Shown here: positions 9,260 through 18,314 of the stretch, one piece after another | Position numbering within the stretch: position 1 is the first letter of the stretch | How the letters are laid out: each line of letters begins with the position of its first letter | DNA from: Marinobacter sp. CHS3-4 | Lineage (GTDB): Bacteria > Pseudomonadota > Gammaproteobacteria > Pseudomonadales > Oleiphilaceae | Assembly: GCF_030053415.1 (NCBI RefSeq) | Contig: NZ_JASGBJ010000002.1 | Span: forward strand, 248,001-312,000 | Length of the DNA: 64,000 bases | Direction of reading: 5' to 3' | Position numbers and translations under genes: made by a program | The notes under the pieces: model-generated | What the model was told of the DNA's origin: nothing | Databases searched by the model: none | What the model saw: only the letters and a program-made list of their open reading frames with translations

Positions 9260-10195
9260 ATGAGTTGTGAACGGATGAAGTGTCTTCGGCGAGGGAATCT
9301 CGCCCTTTCTATCGCTGTAGTTTTGCATCTGGCAACTCCTGTGCAGGCTCTCGAAGTAAAGGCAGATCAGATTCAGGACCCGGATCGGTTCCTGCTCTGG
9401 TACCGCAACTACGACAGCCCCCCTGTTCGGGCGTTGGTCAAACTCGCCTTTGAGAAAACCCCGGAATACGGCCCCTATACCCTTGCCAGAAGCACTGAAA
9501 TGTCCCAGGGGCGTGCCATCAGGGAATTGAAGAACCCGGAATCGGATCTTCTGGACATCATTAACGTTGCCAGCGACAGCCGGCGGGAAAAAGAGCTGAG
9601 CGCCATTCCCATTCCAATAGACGGCGGCTTGCTGGGCCTTCGCGTGTGCGTGGTCAGAAAAGACGACCTGAAGAAATTCGAAGGCATTAAGACCATCCAG
9701 GATCTTTCCCGGCGGGACATTCGCATTGGGCAGGGTACCCATTGGCCCGACACCAGCATATTGAAGGTCAATGGTGTGCAGGTAGTAACCCACTCGCGAT
9801 ATGAAATCCTGTTCCGGATGCTGGACAACGATCGTTTCGACTGTTTTGCCAGGGGCGTCAGTGAAGTGCTCTACGATCTTCGTCTGGAGAACAATCCGGA
9901 ATATGTGGTAGAACCCGGCGTTCTGATTGCCTATCCCATGCCCTCATTCTTTTTCGTCAGCAGAGATGATTTCGATGCAGCTCATCGACTGCAACTGGGC
10001 ATGGAGCGAGCTATCCTGGACGGCAGCTTTGCCAATTATCTCGACCGATACTACGGCCAGGCCATTGAGGAGCTGAACCTGGGTGAGCGGAATGTGCTCG
10101 TGCTTGACAACCCTTTTCTGGGTCAAGAGTCCTGGGACATTGGCCAGAGAACGCTCCAGGAGCTTCGAGAGCGCATCGAGCAGATGCGCGAATAG
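9260..10195 (+). CDS. Periplasmic solute-binding-protein-like protein
   Basis: A 311-residue exported protein. The signal peptide spans about residues 8-31, ending VQALE, and the mature part resembles the type II periplasmic binding fold (PBP-like, SBP family 3): IKTIQDLSRRDIRIGQGTHW (about 147-166), the middle strand DIINVASDSRREKELSAIPI and FFFVSRDDFDAAHRLQLGME near the end. No permease or ATPase lies beside it, so it may be a sensor or stand-alone binding protein rather than an ABC importer component. It is tail-to-tail with the chemotaxis receptor gene. ATG 9275 is an alternative start. Ligand unknown. Confidence 0.75.
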   Translation: MSCERMKCLRRGNLALSIAVVLHLATPVQALEVKADQIQDPDRFLLWYRNYDSPPVRALVKLAFEKTPEYGPYTLARSTEMSQGRAIRELKNPESDLLDIINVASDSRREKELSAIPIPIDGGLLGLRVCVVRKDDLKKFEGIKTIQDLSRRDIRIGQGTHWPDTSILKVNGVQVVTHSRYEILFRMLDNDRFDCFARGVSEVLYDLRLENNPEYVVEPGVLIAYPMPSFFFVSRDDFDAAHRLQLGMERAILDGSFANYLDRYYGQAIEELNLGERNVLVLDNPFLGQESWDIGQRTLQELRERIEQMRE

Positions 10196-10200
10196 CCTCC

Positions 10201-12087
10201 TTACACTTTGAAGCGGGAAACGTTGTCGCTCAGCGATGTACCAATAGACTCGATCTGACCACTGTATACGTCGTTTTCGCTGGCAGCGGTTGCGGCCTCC
10301 TGCCCCTGATCCGCAATCCGGGTGATGGATGAATTCAGCTCTTCGGTAACCGAAGTCTGTTCCTCAGATGCGGTGGCAATCTGGGTCGTCATTTCACTGA
10401 TTGAGGTAATCGCGTCTGCGATTCGCTTCAATGAATCCATCGCGTCCTGCGCTTTTTCCATACTCACGTTTGATACCGCGGTGGATGCCTGCATCACTTC
10501 TACCGCATTCTTCGCGCCGTTCTGAAGTTTCTCAATCATACTATTGATCTCTTCAGTACTGTCCTGCGTTCGACGGGCAAGATTGCGAACTTCGTCAGCA
10601 ACCACTGCGAAACCTCGCCCTGCTTCGCCAGCCCGGGCAGCCTCGATAGCAGCATTCAACGCCAGCAGGTTGGTTTGCTCCGCAATGCCCTGAATGACTT
10701 CCAGAACCGATGTAATGTCTGTGACGTCTTTGCCGAGCTTATCGATAACTTCCGTCGCCGCGCCGATCTCTTTAGACAGCTTCTGGACCGCATCGCGGGA
10801 GGCCGACACGGTCTCTAGTGACTCGCGGCTGTCGGAATCGGCATTCTGGGACGCATCGGCCGTTTGCTGGGCGTTCTGGGCAATCTCGGCAGCCGCCGCC
10901 GACATCTCGTTGATTGCTGTTGCTACCTGATCAATTTCCGCCTGCTGCATCTCTACACTGTGACGGCTGGTACTGGCCGTTTGACGCAACGATGTCACGT
11001 TTTCCTTGAGCTCAGCGGTACCCCGCTGAACATCATTAACCACGGTTTGTATGTTCGCAACGAACTGATTGAAACCAGACGCCAATTCTCCGAATTCGTC
11101 TTTGGCACTGTCATCCAGACGGTTTGTCAGATCAGCGTCACCGCTGGCAATGTCAGCCATTGCAACATTCAAGCGGCGAACTGGTGCCATAAGCGCGCGG
11201 ATACCGAACCGGAGAATCACGAGAGAGATAATCAAACCCACGGCCGCAATAATCAGACCAGTGATGCGGGCCTGCTGAACCGGTGCGTTGAGCTTATCCA
11301 GGTTGACGAATGTGCCCAGATACCAGTCTACGCCACGGGCGTTCTTGATCTGGTGGAACCGGGCAGACCAGTCAGCCTCCTCAGTTTCGTAGTTGTGTGG
11401 CTCTCCATCCAGGTTGGGCGCCTCATTCAACAAGGCTTTGATCTTCTTGCCCACCAACTTTTTGTCCGGATGGAACAGAACCGTCCCAGCTTTATTGATC
11501 AGCGTGGCGTAGCCAGTATCGGCAAGCGTGACGGTCGACAGCAGCTCTTCAATCGTCTTCAGAGCAATATCGCCGCCCACAACACCCTGGAAGTCACCGC
11601 GTGATACAGGGGCAAGAGTGGAAATAATCGTTCCGCCCGTACCCGCATCCAGATAGGGTTCTGTAAAGGATGCCTTACCTGTTGCCTTGGCCTTTTTGAA
11701 CCAGGGCCGGACTCTAGGGTCATAATCATCCGGAAGAGTGGCTTCGGATTTGTCATCTTTCATCAACATATAGCCATCGTCACGACCGACGTACACATCG
11801 ATAAAACCACCGCCGGAGGTCGCCTGGGCCAGAACGACTCGAGCTTCTTCGTCTGAGGTCGATGATTCCAGTGCCTTGGCTGTGGCGGTGGTCATTTCAA
11901 GTCGCGTATTCAGCCAATCCGCGATGCTCTGGGTACTCTGAGCCACCGTGTCGTCGATGAGGGCTTCGACATAGGTGTCGGTTGTATTCTGAAGCCTGAG
12001 ATTTCCGCTGAAGGTAAACGCTCCCATGACCAGCACCAACAGTACGCTAAAAGCAATCAACAGCTTTTGCCCGAAACTCAGATTCAT
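10201..12087 (-). CDS. Methyl-accepting chemotaxis protein with dCache sensor
   Basis: A 628-residue transmembrane chemoreceptor. TM1 is at about residues 8-27. A periplasmic dCache_1 region follows (about 35-275, including [20 protein letters not shown] and [22 protein letters not shown]), then TM2 (about 278-298), HAMP ([21 protein letters not shown]) and a long coiled-coil signalling domain. The hairpin tip [19 protein letters not shown] is intact, so it should contact CheA/CheW. There is no C-terminal CheR-docking pentapeptide. Many dCache receptors bind amino acids or organic acids; the ligand here is not readable. A sigma-28 type promoter lies just upstream. Confidence 0.96.
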   Translation of the reverse strand: MNLSFGQKLLIAFSVLLVLVMGAFTFSGNLRLQNTTDTYVEALIDDTVAQSTQSIADWLNTRLEMTTATAKALESSTSDEEARVVLAQATSGGGFIDVYVGRDDGYMLMKDDKSEATLPDDYDPRVRPWFKKAKATGKASFTEPYLDAGTGGTIISTLAPVSRGDFQGVVGGDIALKTIEELLSTVTLADTGYATLINKAGTVLFHPDKKLVGKKIKALLNEAPNLDGEPHNYETEEADWSARFHQIKNARGVDWYLGTFVNLDKLNAPVQQARITGLIIAAVGLIISLVILRFGIRALMAPVRRLNVAMADIASGDADLTNRLDDSAKDEFGELASGFNQFVANIQTVVNDVQRGTAELKENVTSLRQTASTSRHSVEMQQAEIDQVATAINEMSAAAAEIAQNAQQTADASQNADSDSRESLETVSASRDAVQKLSKEIGAATEVIDKLGKDVTDITSVLEVIQGIAEQTNLLALNAAIEAARAGEAGRGFAVVADEVRNLARRTQDSTEEINSMIEKLQNGAKNAVEVMQASTAVSNVSMEKAQDAMDSLKRIADAITSISEMTTQIATASEEQTSVTEELNSSITRIADQGQEAATAASENDVYSGQIESIGTSLSDNVSRFKV

Positions 12088-12121
12088 CGCAATGACCCTT
12101 TTATAAGTTCTTAATGCTTAT

Positions 12122-12148
12122 TGTTCGGCACATCATGAAAAGTCTTTA
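12122..12148 (-). promoter_or_regulatory. Sigma-28 (FliA)-type promoter of the chemoreceptor gene
   Basis: On the minus strand TAAAGACT (complement of 12141-12148), an 11-base spacer and GCCGAACA (complement of 12122-12129) lie about 35-60 bases upstream of the receptor ATG. The FliA consensus is TAAAGTTT-N11-GCCGATAA: both boxes match at 6 of 8 positions and the spacer is exact. This is the expected promoter class for late flagellar and chemotaxis genes. Confidence 0.7.
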
Positions 12149-12177
12149 ACGGTATTCCGTGAAAGTCTTTAACCGTA
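12136..12177. repeat. Direct repeat overlapping the FliA-type promoter
   Basis: TGAAAAGTCTTTAACGGTA at 12136-12154 is followed by TGAAAGTCTTTAACCGTA at 12160-12177, nearly identical 18-19 base units 24 bp apart. The first contains the -35 box of the chemoreceptor promoter. The second carries another TAAAGACT box upstream without a good -10. It may be a duplicated promoter segment or a tandem regulator site. Confidence 0.6.
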
Positions 12178-12273
12178 ATGAATATTAAGTGTGCAACCGA
12201 CTCTGATAAAATATAGCCTCAAATCAGACATTTTTGGGATATTCACCAAAATCACCCGACCGGAGCTGTTTCT

Positions 12274-13806
12274 ATGGCCCACGAAGAACTTCATCTGAAT
12301 CTTCGTAATCTTGAAACCCAGGACTACCCACAACTTCAGGTACTGATGGACAGGATCTATGACGACATAGGCGGCTCCTGGCCTGAGGACACCATTAAAG
12401 GTCTTGTGGATCAGTTTCCCGATGGGCAAATGTGCATTGAGGAATCTGGCGAGCTGGTAGCTGTGGCGTTAACGGTGTGCGTTCAATATGAAAGGTTCAG
12501 CAATCCTCACACCTACGACGACCTGATTCTGCGCAACGAAAAGATCTGGCATAACCCCAAAGGTGACTCTCTTTACGGGCTGGACGTGTTGGTACACCCC
12601 GATTATCGCGGCTATCGCCTGGGTCGACGGCTGTATGAAGCGCGCAAGGAGCTCTGCCGCTCAATGAACCTGAGGGCCATCCTGGCCGGTGGTCGTATTC
12701 CTGGCTATTTCAAGTACTCGGATCAGTGTTCGCCGGAAGAATATATCCAGAGGGTCGACCGGAAAGACATTTACGACCCCATTCTGACCTTCCAGCTGTC
12801 GAACGATTTCCAGGTCACACGCCTGATGCACAAGTATTTGCCTGAAGACGAGAAGTCTCAGGGCTACGCAACGTTGCTGGAATGGCGAAACATTCTCTAT
12901 ACGCCGCCTTCGTCGCTTTTGAATGCCAAGAAGACTCAGGTCCGGCTCGGCGCTGTTCAGTGGCAAATGCGGGAATTTACGTCGGTGGATGAGGTTCTGG
13001 AACAGGTTGAATACTTTGTCGACGCTCTGTCTGATTACAAAAGTGACTTTGCACTGTTCCCGGAGTTTTTCAACGCACCCCTGATGGGCCTGACAGACCA
13101 GATGGACCAAACCCGTGCCATACGGTTCCTGGCTGGCTTTACGGAGCAGTTCCGTAGCGAGATGTCTGAGATGGCAGTTAGCTACAACATCAACATCATT
13201 ACCGGCTCGATGCCATTGCTGGAAAATGATCGTGTCTACAACGTGTCGTATCTTTGCCACCGGGACGGGCGAGTCGACGAGCAGCGGAAAGTTCATATCA
13301 CCCCACACGAGCGTCGGGACTGGGTCATTGAAGGTGGTGACCGCTTCCAGGTGTTCGACACCGACGCGGGCCGCGTGGCCATCATGATCTGCTACGACAT
13401 CGAATTCCCGGAACTGGGTCGCCTCGCCGCCGCTGAGGATGTCGACATCATCTGCGTCCCCTTCTGGACAGACACCAAAAATGGCTACTTGCGCGTGCGG
13501 AATTGTGCACAGGCTCGGGCTATTGAGAACGAATGTTATGTGGTGATCACCGGCAGCGTTGGAAACCTTCCGAAGGTTGAAAATCTGGACGTTCAATACG
13601 CCCAGTCAACGGTGTTCTCACCGTCAGATTTCGCCTTCCCCCATGACGCAGTGATGGCCGAAACAACGCCGAATACCGAGATGATCATGTTCTCTGACAT
13701 GGACCTGGAGAAGCTGAAACTGGTCAGGAACGAAGGGTCGGTCACGAACAGGAAAGATCGGCGCACGGATATTTACGAGGTCAATACCCTGAAAAATTCT
13801 GACTGA
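12274..13806 (+). CDS. GNAT acetyltransferase-carbon-nitrogen hydrolase fusion
   Basis: A 510-residue two-domain protein. Residues 10-195 are a GNAT N-acetyltransferase (LDVLVHPDYRGYRLGRRLYE is the acetyl-CoA-binding motif) and residues 225-495 a nitrilase-superfamily domain with Glu in ALFPEFF (about 263), Lys in RKVHITPHERRDW (about 338) and Cys in IMICYDIEFPELG (about 373). This architecture is widespread in proteobacteria but its substrate is not established. The pairing suggests acting on the two ends of an amide or amine substrate, which is inference. A Rho-independent terminator follows at 13866-13915. Confidence 0.92.
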   Translation: MAHEELHLNLRNLETQDYPQLQVLMDRIYDDIGGSWPEDTIKGLVDQFPDGQMCIEESGELVAVALTVCVQYERFSNPHTYDDLILRNEKIWHNPKGDSLYGLDVLVHPDYRGYRLGRRLYEARKELCRSMNLRAILAGGRIPGYFKYSDQCSPEEYIQRVDRKDIYDPILTFQLSNDFQVTRLMHKYLPEDEKSQGYATLLEWRNILYTPPSSLLNAKKTQVRLGAVQWQMREFTSVDEVLEQVEYFVDALSDYKSDFALFPEFFNAPLMGLTDQMDQTRAIRFLAGFTEQFRSEMSEMAVSYNINIITGSMPLLENDRVYNVSYLCHRDGRVDEQRKVHITPHERRDWVIEGGDRFQVFDTDAGRVAIMICYDIEFPELGRLAAAEDVDIICVPFWTDTKNGYLRVRNCAQARAIENECYVVITGSVGNLPKVENLDVQYAQSTVFSPSDFAFPHDAVMAETTPNTEMIMFSDMDLEKLKLVRNEGSVTNRKDRRTDIYEVNTLKNSD

Positions 13807-13865
13807 TTGGCCGTTATTGACTTCAAATGACAGTGAGACATGGAACGTATGAGCCTGAATAAATT

Positions 13866-13915
13866 GCCAAACATTTCCAGTATGGCTATTGTTTAACCAG
13901 TGTTTGGCTTTTTTT
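13866..13915 (+). terminator. Rho-independent terminator after the GNAT-nitrilase gene
   Basis: GCCAAACA at 13866-13873 pairs with TGTTTGGC at 13901-13908 across a 27-base loop and is followed by a run of seven T (13909-13915). The loop is long but the perfect 8-bp stem and T-tract are convincing. Confidence 0.65.
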
Positions 13916-13967
13916 ACATTTGTAGGCCGTTAATTGACTTGAAACAGACAGTCTGTAGATAACACTT

Positions 13968-14378
13968 ATGCTGACAATGAACGAAGCGCTTCCAGATCTA
14001 TTTGCGCATTTCAACGTAAAACAGGGTCTGTTCCGCCGTAGGGAACGGGTTCAGGCTGCCCTGTTTGAGCTGGACGACTATGGTTGCGTGATGAAGACCG
14101 ACAAGCTGTTCGAGCCAGGCGACACGCTGGTACTCGATCTAGTTATGGAAATGCCTTTTGACGACATTCGGGCAGACGGCATTAACGGACTGGTTACTGA
14201 GCGCAGAAAACATTGCAGCAACTTCTTTTATTCCATTGATTTTTCAGAACTTAACTCGGACGATCAAGCGGGTTTGCCAGGCAAACTCCGGCGCATAAGG
14301 GATGTGCTTAGCAAGAAGCAGTCACTCAGATCAAGGCGTGCAACAGGACCTGCGTCCAGCATTCGCCAATCGGCCTGA
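13968..14378 (+). CDS. PilZ-like small protein
   Basis: A 136-residue protein. The segment RRRERVQAALFELDDYGCVM with PGDTLVLDLVMEM and the later FYSIDFSELNSDDQ resembles a PilZ beta-barrel, the fold that binds cyclic-di-GMP through an N-terminal RxxxR and a D/NxSxxG motif. The Arg-rich start is present but the second motif is not clear, so ligand binding is doubtful. It stands alone between a terminator and the next gene. ATG 13968 and 13977 are both possible starts; neither has a good ribosome-binding site. Confidence 0.5.
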   Translation: MLTMNEALPDLFAHFNVKQGLFRRRERVQAALFELDDYGCVMKTDKLFEPGDTLVLDLVMEMPFDDIRADGINGLVTERRKHCSNFFYSIDFSELNSDDQAGLPGKLRRIRDVLSKKQSLRSRRATGPASSIRQSA

Positions 14379-14423
14379 ACCACTTCACTAAAGTCGCTAC
14401 TGAACCATCAGGAGAAAGTGCTC

Positions 14424-15068
14424 ATGGGCAAGAAAGCCAGCAAACCAAACGTCGACAAAGTCGTCGAGCGAGTCAACAAGGAATTTGAAAAGAGCTCCGA
14501 GCGCATCGAGAAGCTGATCAACGATGCTCTCAAGCAGTTCGATGGGCTTCAGAACCAGATTCAGGAGCCGGTCAAAAAACTGTTGAAAGAAGTTGATGAG
14601 TTGCGGGACCGTGAAGTAAAACGGTTCACCGATGAATTTGATCGTCGCATGGACGAATTCCATGAACTGCAGAACAGCGTCATGGAACGTCTCGGTATTT
14701 CCGGCTCTGGTTCAAAAGGTAAATCCAAGGCGTCTGCAGGCAAGAAAAAATCGACTGCATCCAAGACCAAGAAAGCGAGCACTAAAAAACCTGCGGCCAA
14801 GAAAACAGCTGCGAAGAAACCTGCGGCCAAGAAAACCGCCGCTAAAAAGCCCGCTGCGAAGAAGGCTCCAGCAAAGGCCGCTGACAACGGCGACCTGACA
14901 CGCGTTAAGGGTATTGGGCCCGCCACTGCCAAGAAAATGAAAGAGGCAGGCATCAGCAGCATCGAACAGATTGCCAATCCATCCGCCGCTGACCAGGAGA
15001 AGCTAGCTGCGTTCAGCAACGTAAAAGGTTTTAGCACCTTCAGCGCAGAGGCCAAGAAACTTCTTTAA
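14424..15068 (+). CDS. Phasin/H1-like protein with helix-hairpin-helix tail
   Basis: A 214-residue protein in three parts. Residues 1-95 form a charged, amphipathic coiled coil like a phasin. Residues about 100-155 are a Lys/Ala/Pro-rich histone-H1-like tail with three copies of a KPAAKKTAAK-type decapeptide. Residues about 158-214 form a helix-hairpin-helix domain (DLTRVKGIGPATAKKMKEAG), a fold that binds DNA backbone. The tail and HhH suggest nucleoid association (inference). ATG 14424 is chosen because AGGAGA lies at 14410-14415. Its stop overlaps the selD start (TAATG), so the two are translationally coupled. Confidence 0.8.
   Translation: MGKKASKPNVDKVVERVNKEFEKSSERIEKLINDALKQFDGLQNQIQEPVKKLLKEVDELRDREVKRFTDEFDRRMDEFHELQNSVMERLGISGSGSKGKSKASAGKKKSTASKTKKASTKKPAAKKTAAKKPAAKKTAAKKPAAKKAPAKAADNGDLTRVKGIGPATAKKMKEAGISSIEQIANPSAADQEKLAAFSNVKGFSTFSAEAKKLL
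14787..14876 (+). repeat. Three 30-bp in-frame coding repeats (Lys/Ala/Pro tail)
   Basis: Units at 14787-14816, 14817-14846 and 14847-14876 each encode a KPAAKK(T/A)-type decapeptide. The first two units are nearly identical at DNA level and the third is diverged at synonymous and conservative sites. Such repeats vary in copy number between strains. Confidence 0.75.
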
Positions 15069-17344
15069 TGCAACAAACTGACCAGCCTGTATTACGGGAC
15101 ATTGTCCTGATAGGCGGTGGACACAGCCATGTCGGGGTCCTTAAGCGTTTTGCGATGGACCCCGTGCCTGGCGTCCGCCTTACCCTCATCTGTCGTGACA
15201 CCCATACACCCTATTCCGGAATGCTGCCCGGTTACGTTGCCGGACACTACAGCTACGACGAAGTCCATATCGACCTCAGTCGCCTTGCTGAATATGCCGG
15301 AGCGCGTTTTTACCGTGATGAAGCTATTGGCATTGATCGCCGGTCCAAAAAGGTACTGTGTCGCTCTCGCCCGAACGTTCCCTATGATCTGTTGTCGATC
15401 AACATTGGTTCCTCGCCGCGGGTAAGCGAAGTCGATGGTGCCAGTGAGCACGCTGTGCCGGTCAAACCAATTAACGGATTCAACCAGCGTTGGCTGTCTT
15501 TGCTGTCTCAGCTTGAAAATCACGACGGCCCTTTGAGTGTTGCCGTCGTAGGTGCCGGTGCCGGGGGTGTTGAACTTACACTGGCAATGCAGTTCAGGCT
15601 GCAGAACGAATTGAAAAAACGTGGCCACGATACCGATCAACTTCAGTTCCATTTATTCGATGCCCAGCCCCGGATCCTGCCCACCCACAATGACAAGGTT
15701 CGAAGCCTGTTTGAGGAAACCCTGAAACAGCGTGGCGTCAAGGTACACCTAGGCGCCGCTGTGTCCGGACTTGACGGGCAAACGCTGAAAACAGACAGCG
15801 GGGAGACTGTACGGGCAGACCATGTTCTATGGGTAACGCGCGCTGGCGGACCTGCCTGGCTTGAGGACACCGGCCTGGCTCTGGATGAAGGTGGATTTAT
15901 CCGGACCCGGGATACCCTTCAGACCGAATCCGACGAAAATATCTTCGCCGCCGGCGACATCGCCAATGTGGTGAATCATCCTCGCGAGAAAGCGGGGGTA
16001 TTTGCGGTTCGCCAGGGGCGTCCGCTGGCGGACAACCTGAAGCGTCTGGCGCTTGGTCAAAGCCCCAAGCCGTTCAAACCGCAAAAGAAATGGCTTGCGC
16101 TGATCAGTACCGGTGATAAATACGCCATTGCCTCCCGCGGAGACCGGTCTTTCTCCGGGGCCTGGGTATGGCAATGGAAAAACTGGATCGACCACCGGTT
16201 CATGGCGAAATTTAACGACCTTCCCGCCATGGAGCAGGAAGCTGCCCTGCCCGACACGGGCGCCGCTCAAAACCCGGAAGAAGCGTCGCAGGCTATTTCC
16301 GCCGTTGCGATGCGCTGTGGCGGATGTGGTGCCAAGGTTGGCAGCACGGTGCTCTCCCGGGCCCTGGGGGAACTTAAACCCATTGAACGGGATGACATCA
16401 TCATAGGCCTGCATTCGCCGGATGATGCAGCCGTACTCAAGGTGCCTGAGGGAAAAGCCGTTGTTCACACCGTGGACTTTTTCCGGGCGTTCATAGACGA
16501 CCCTTACATTTTCGGACGAGTCGCAGCCAATCATGCACTGGGCGATGTCTTTGCCATGGGTGCAGAAGCTCAGAGTGCCACGGCGGTTGCCACCGTGCCC
16601 TACGGCATTGAATCCAAGGTCGAAGATGTGGTTTACCAGATGATGTCGGGTGCCGTTGAGGTACTGAACGAAGCCGGTTGTGCGCTGGTGGGTGGCCATA
16701 CCGGTGAGGGAAAGGAACTGGCGCTGGGCTTTGCGGTGAATGGCTTTATCGACCCTGAAGAGGTCATGAGCAAAGGCGGATTGCGGGCAGGCGATGCCCT
16801 GATTCTGACCAAACCCATTGGCACCGGCACCCTGTTTGCGGCTCATGCAAAACTTGAAGCAAAGGGTCGATGGATCGACAGCGCGCTGGCCTCCATGATT
16901 CATTCCAACAAGTCCGCTGCTGAATGCCTGCGTCGCTATGGTTCCAGGGCTTGCACGGATGTGACCGGTTTTGGGCTTCTGGGTCACCTGGTGGAAATGA
17001 CCCGGCCGTCTGGGGTCGATGCAGAGTTGAACCTGAGCGCTATTCCGGTTCTGCCGGGTGCAGAAGAAACCGCTGCAGCCGGCATTCTCAGTTCACTTCA
17101 ACCGGCTAACATCCGCCTGCGCCGTGGCATTCGGGATCAGGAAAAATGGGTCAAGCATCCAAGGTACCCGCTGATATTCGATCCACAAACCGCGGGCGGT
17201 CTCATGGCGAGTGTGCCTGCGGATAAAGTGGATGCCTGTGTGGCTGAGCTGAAATCGCTGGGTTATCCCCATACGGCTATCATCGGGCGAATTCTGCCTC
17301 AGGACGAGAGCGGTCCCATAGAGCCAATCACCCTGACCGAGTGA
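15068..17344 (+). CDS. selD: Fused FAD/NADH oxidoreductase-selenide, water dikinase SelD
   Basis: A 758-residue fusion. Residues 1-390 are a two-dinucleotide-fold oxidoreductase of the NDH-2 type (IGGGHSHVGVLKRF at the start, VVGAGAGGVELTLAM at about 158, ENIFAAGDIAN at about 292). Residues 405-758 are SelD, which makes selenophosphate from selenide and ATP: MRCGGCGAKVG (about 414) holds the catalytic Cys and Lys, followed by DDAAVLKV, HTVDFFRAFIDDPYIFGRVA and GCALVGGHTGEG. The active site uses Cys, with no in-frame TGA selenocysteine. The oxidoreductase may supply reduced selenium (inference). No selA, selB or selU is seen nearby. It overlaps converging senB by 17 bp. Confidence 0.96.
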   Translation: MQQTDQPVLRDIVLIGGGHSHVGVLKRFAMDPVPGVRLTLICRDTHTPYSGMLPGYVAGHYSYDEVHIDLSRLAEYAGARFYRDEAIGIDRRSKKVLCRSRPNVPYDLLSINIGSSPRVSEVDGASEHAVPVKPINGFNQRWLSLLSQLENHDGPLSVAVVGAGAGGVELTLAMQFRLQNELKKRGHDTDQLQFHLFDAQPRILPTHNDKVRSLFEETLKQRGVKVHLGAAVSGLDGQTLKTDSGETVRADHVLWVTRAGGPAWLEDTGLALDEGGFIRTRDTLQTESDENIFAAGDIANVVNHPREKAGVFAVRQGRPLADNLKRLALGQSPKPFKPQKKWLALISTGDKYAIASRGDRSFSGAWVWQWKNWIDHRFMAKFNDLPAMEQEAALPDTGAAQNPEEASQAISAVAMRCGGCGAKVGSTVLSRALGELKPIERDDIIIGLHSPDDAAVLKVPEGKAVVHTVDFFRAFIDDPYIFGRVAANHALGDVFAMGAEAQSATAVATVPYGIESKVEDVVYQMMSGAVEVLNEAGCALVGGHTGEGKELALGFAVNGFIDPEEVMSKGGLRAGDALILTKPIGTGTLFAAHAKLEAKGRWIDSALASMIHSNKSAAECLRRYGSRACTDVTGFGLLGHLVEMTRPSGVDAELNLSAIPVLPGAEETAAAGILSSLQPANIRLRRGIRDQEKWVKHPRYPLIFDPQTAGGLMASVPADKVDACVAELKSLGYPHTAIIGRILPQDESGPIEPITLTE

Positions 17345-18314
17345 GTTCTGATCGCTGAGTTGTCGCCATTGTCACGGCGGCAGCGAGCGACGCTTTCTCG
17401 TTCTCCGGGCTGAAGTCGGAGGCCAGCTTGGCAACGGCGGCCTCCAGCTCCCTGACGAATTGCGGATTCTGTTCAGCTTTCAGCATCAGTGCCGCTAGGT
17501 CTTTTTCGTCACCAGTACGAAAATAGCCAGGGTACGCAGGCCCCAGCAAACCGGTATTGCCCGGAATGTCCGAGGCCAGAATCGGCAGCCCCATACGGCA
17601 CGCTTCGGAAACAACGTTTGCGCCACCCTCCATGATCGAGCTGATCACCATCACGTCGGAATCCTGCATCAGCCGCCGGGTTTCATCGCGCCCTATTTCA
17701 CCCATCCAACGGAAACGTGGATTCGTCTCCTGCTCTGTTCTAGCCCGGTTTTCCCACTCGGCTGTGTGAGCCTTCCCAGCATTAAGCACACGGATACCCG
17801 AATTCGCTGGCAGCAAACGGGCGGCCAGCGCAGCGCGCAACGAATCCTTTTCATCACGAAGATGCCCGATTACGCAAATCTGGAAACCTTCCCCACGAGA
17901 GCCAGTCTCTCTGCTGGATAACGCGGCCGATTGCAGAACGGTGATCAGTTTTTGCCTGAATTGGTCGGGGATATCCTGGTCAACCTGTCGATGGAGGCAA
18001 ATCAGGCAGTCGGCCTGCTCCATCGAATAAGCCGTTTCTTGTGGAAACCGGTATTGGTGGTCGTAAATATCGGTGCCGGTGAGTGCAATAACCAGTGGCT
18101 TGGTGGGATAATCCATCCGGAATTGCTGCACCGCATCGTGGCTGCGCCAGGCGTGAAGTGCAATCAGCAAATCACAGGGCAAGTCAGGGTTGTATTCCGT
18201 TACAATGCAGACCTGATGCCCGTCTTGCTCGAGCAGCTCGGCCCAGCGCTCCGCTGTGGCCCGGTTGCCGGCCCGAGACCCCGCAGGCGCAGGCGTAATA
18301 AGAACAATCTGCAT
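17328..18314 (-). CDS. senB: Selenosugar synthase SenB-like glycosyltransferase
   Basis: A 328-residue GT-B glycosyltransferase of the TIGR04348 type. The N-terminal ITPAPAGSRAGNRATAERWA, the LIALHAWRSHDAVQQF and PLVIALTGTDIYDH segments (about 50-85), and the C-terminal donor-site motif SSIMEGGANVVSEACRMGLP (about 225-244) are recognisable. SenB in the selenoneine pathway joins selenophosphate to UDP-N-acetylglucosamine to give a selenosugar. Its placement tail-to-tail with selD supports that role. SenA, which makes the next C-Se bond in selenoneine synthesis, is not in this window, so the final product is unknown. Start ATG 18312-18314. Confidence 0.87.
   Translation of the reverse strand: MQIVLITPAPAGSRAGNRATAERWAELLEQDGHQVCIVTEYNPDLPCDLLIALHAWRSHDAVQQFRMDYPTKPLVIALTGTDIYDHQYRFPQETAYSMEQADCLICLHRQVDQDIPDQFRQKLITVLQSAALSSRETGSRGEGFQICVIGHLRDEKDSLRAALAARLLPANSGIRVLNAGKAHTAEWENRARTEQETNPRFRWMGEIGRDETRRLMQDSDVMVISSIMEGGANVVSEACRMGLPILASDIPGNTGLLGPAYPGYFRTGDEKDLAALMLKAEQNPQFVRELEAAVAKLASDFSPENEKASLAAAVTMATTQRSELTRSG

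Noticed and set aside
12661..13596. 311-codon open frame antisense to the GNAT-nitrilase gene
   Set aside because: No recognisable fold, and the plus-strand gene shows complete catalytic motifs.
14787..14876. Repeated 30-bp units considered as a CRISPR-like array
   Set aside because: They are direct tandem coding repeats without spacers, in frame within the Lys/Ala/Pro tail.
16305..16340. Selenocysteine codon in selD
   Set aside because: The catalytic position is TGT (Cys), and no in-frame TGA occurs before the normal stop.
15827..16987. Long open frame (386 codons) antisense to selD
   Set aside because: Lies fully inside the clear SelD fusion gene; composition is that of a reverse-frame shadow and no motif is seen.
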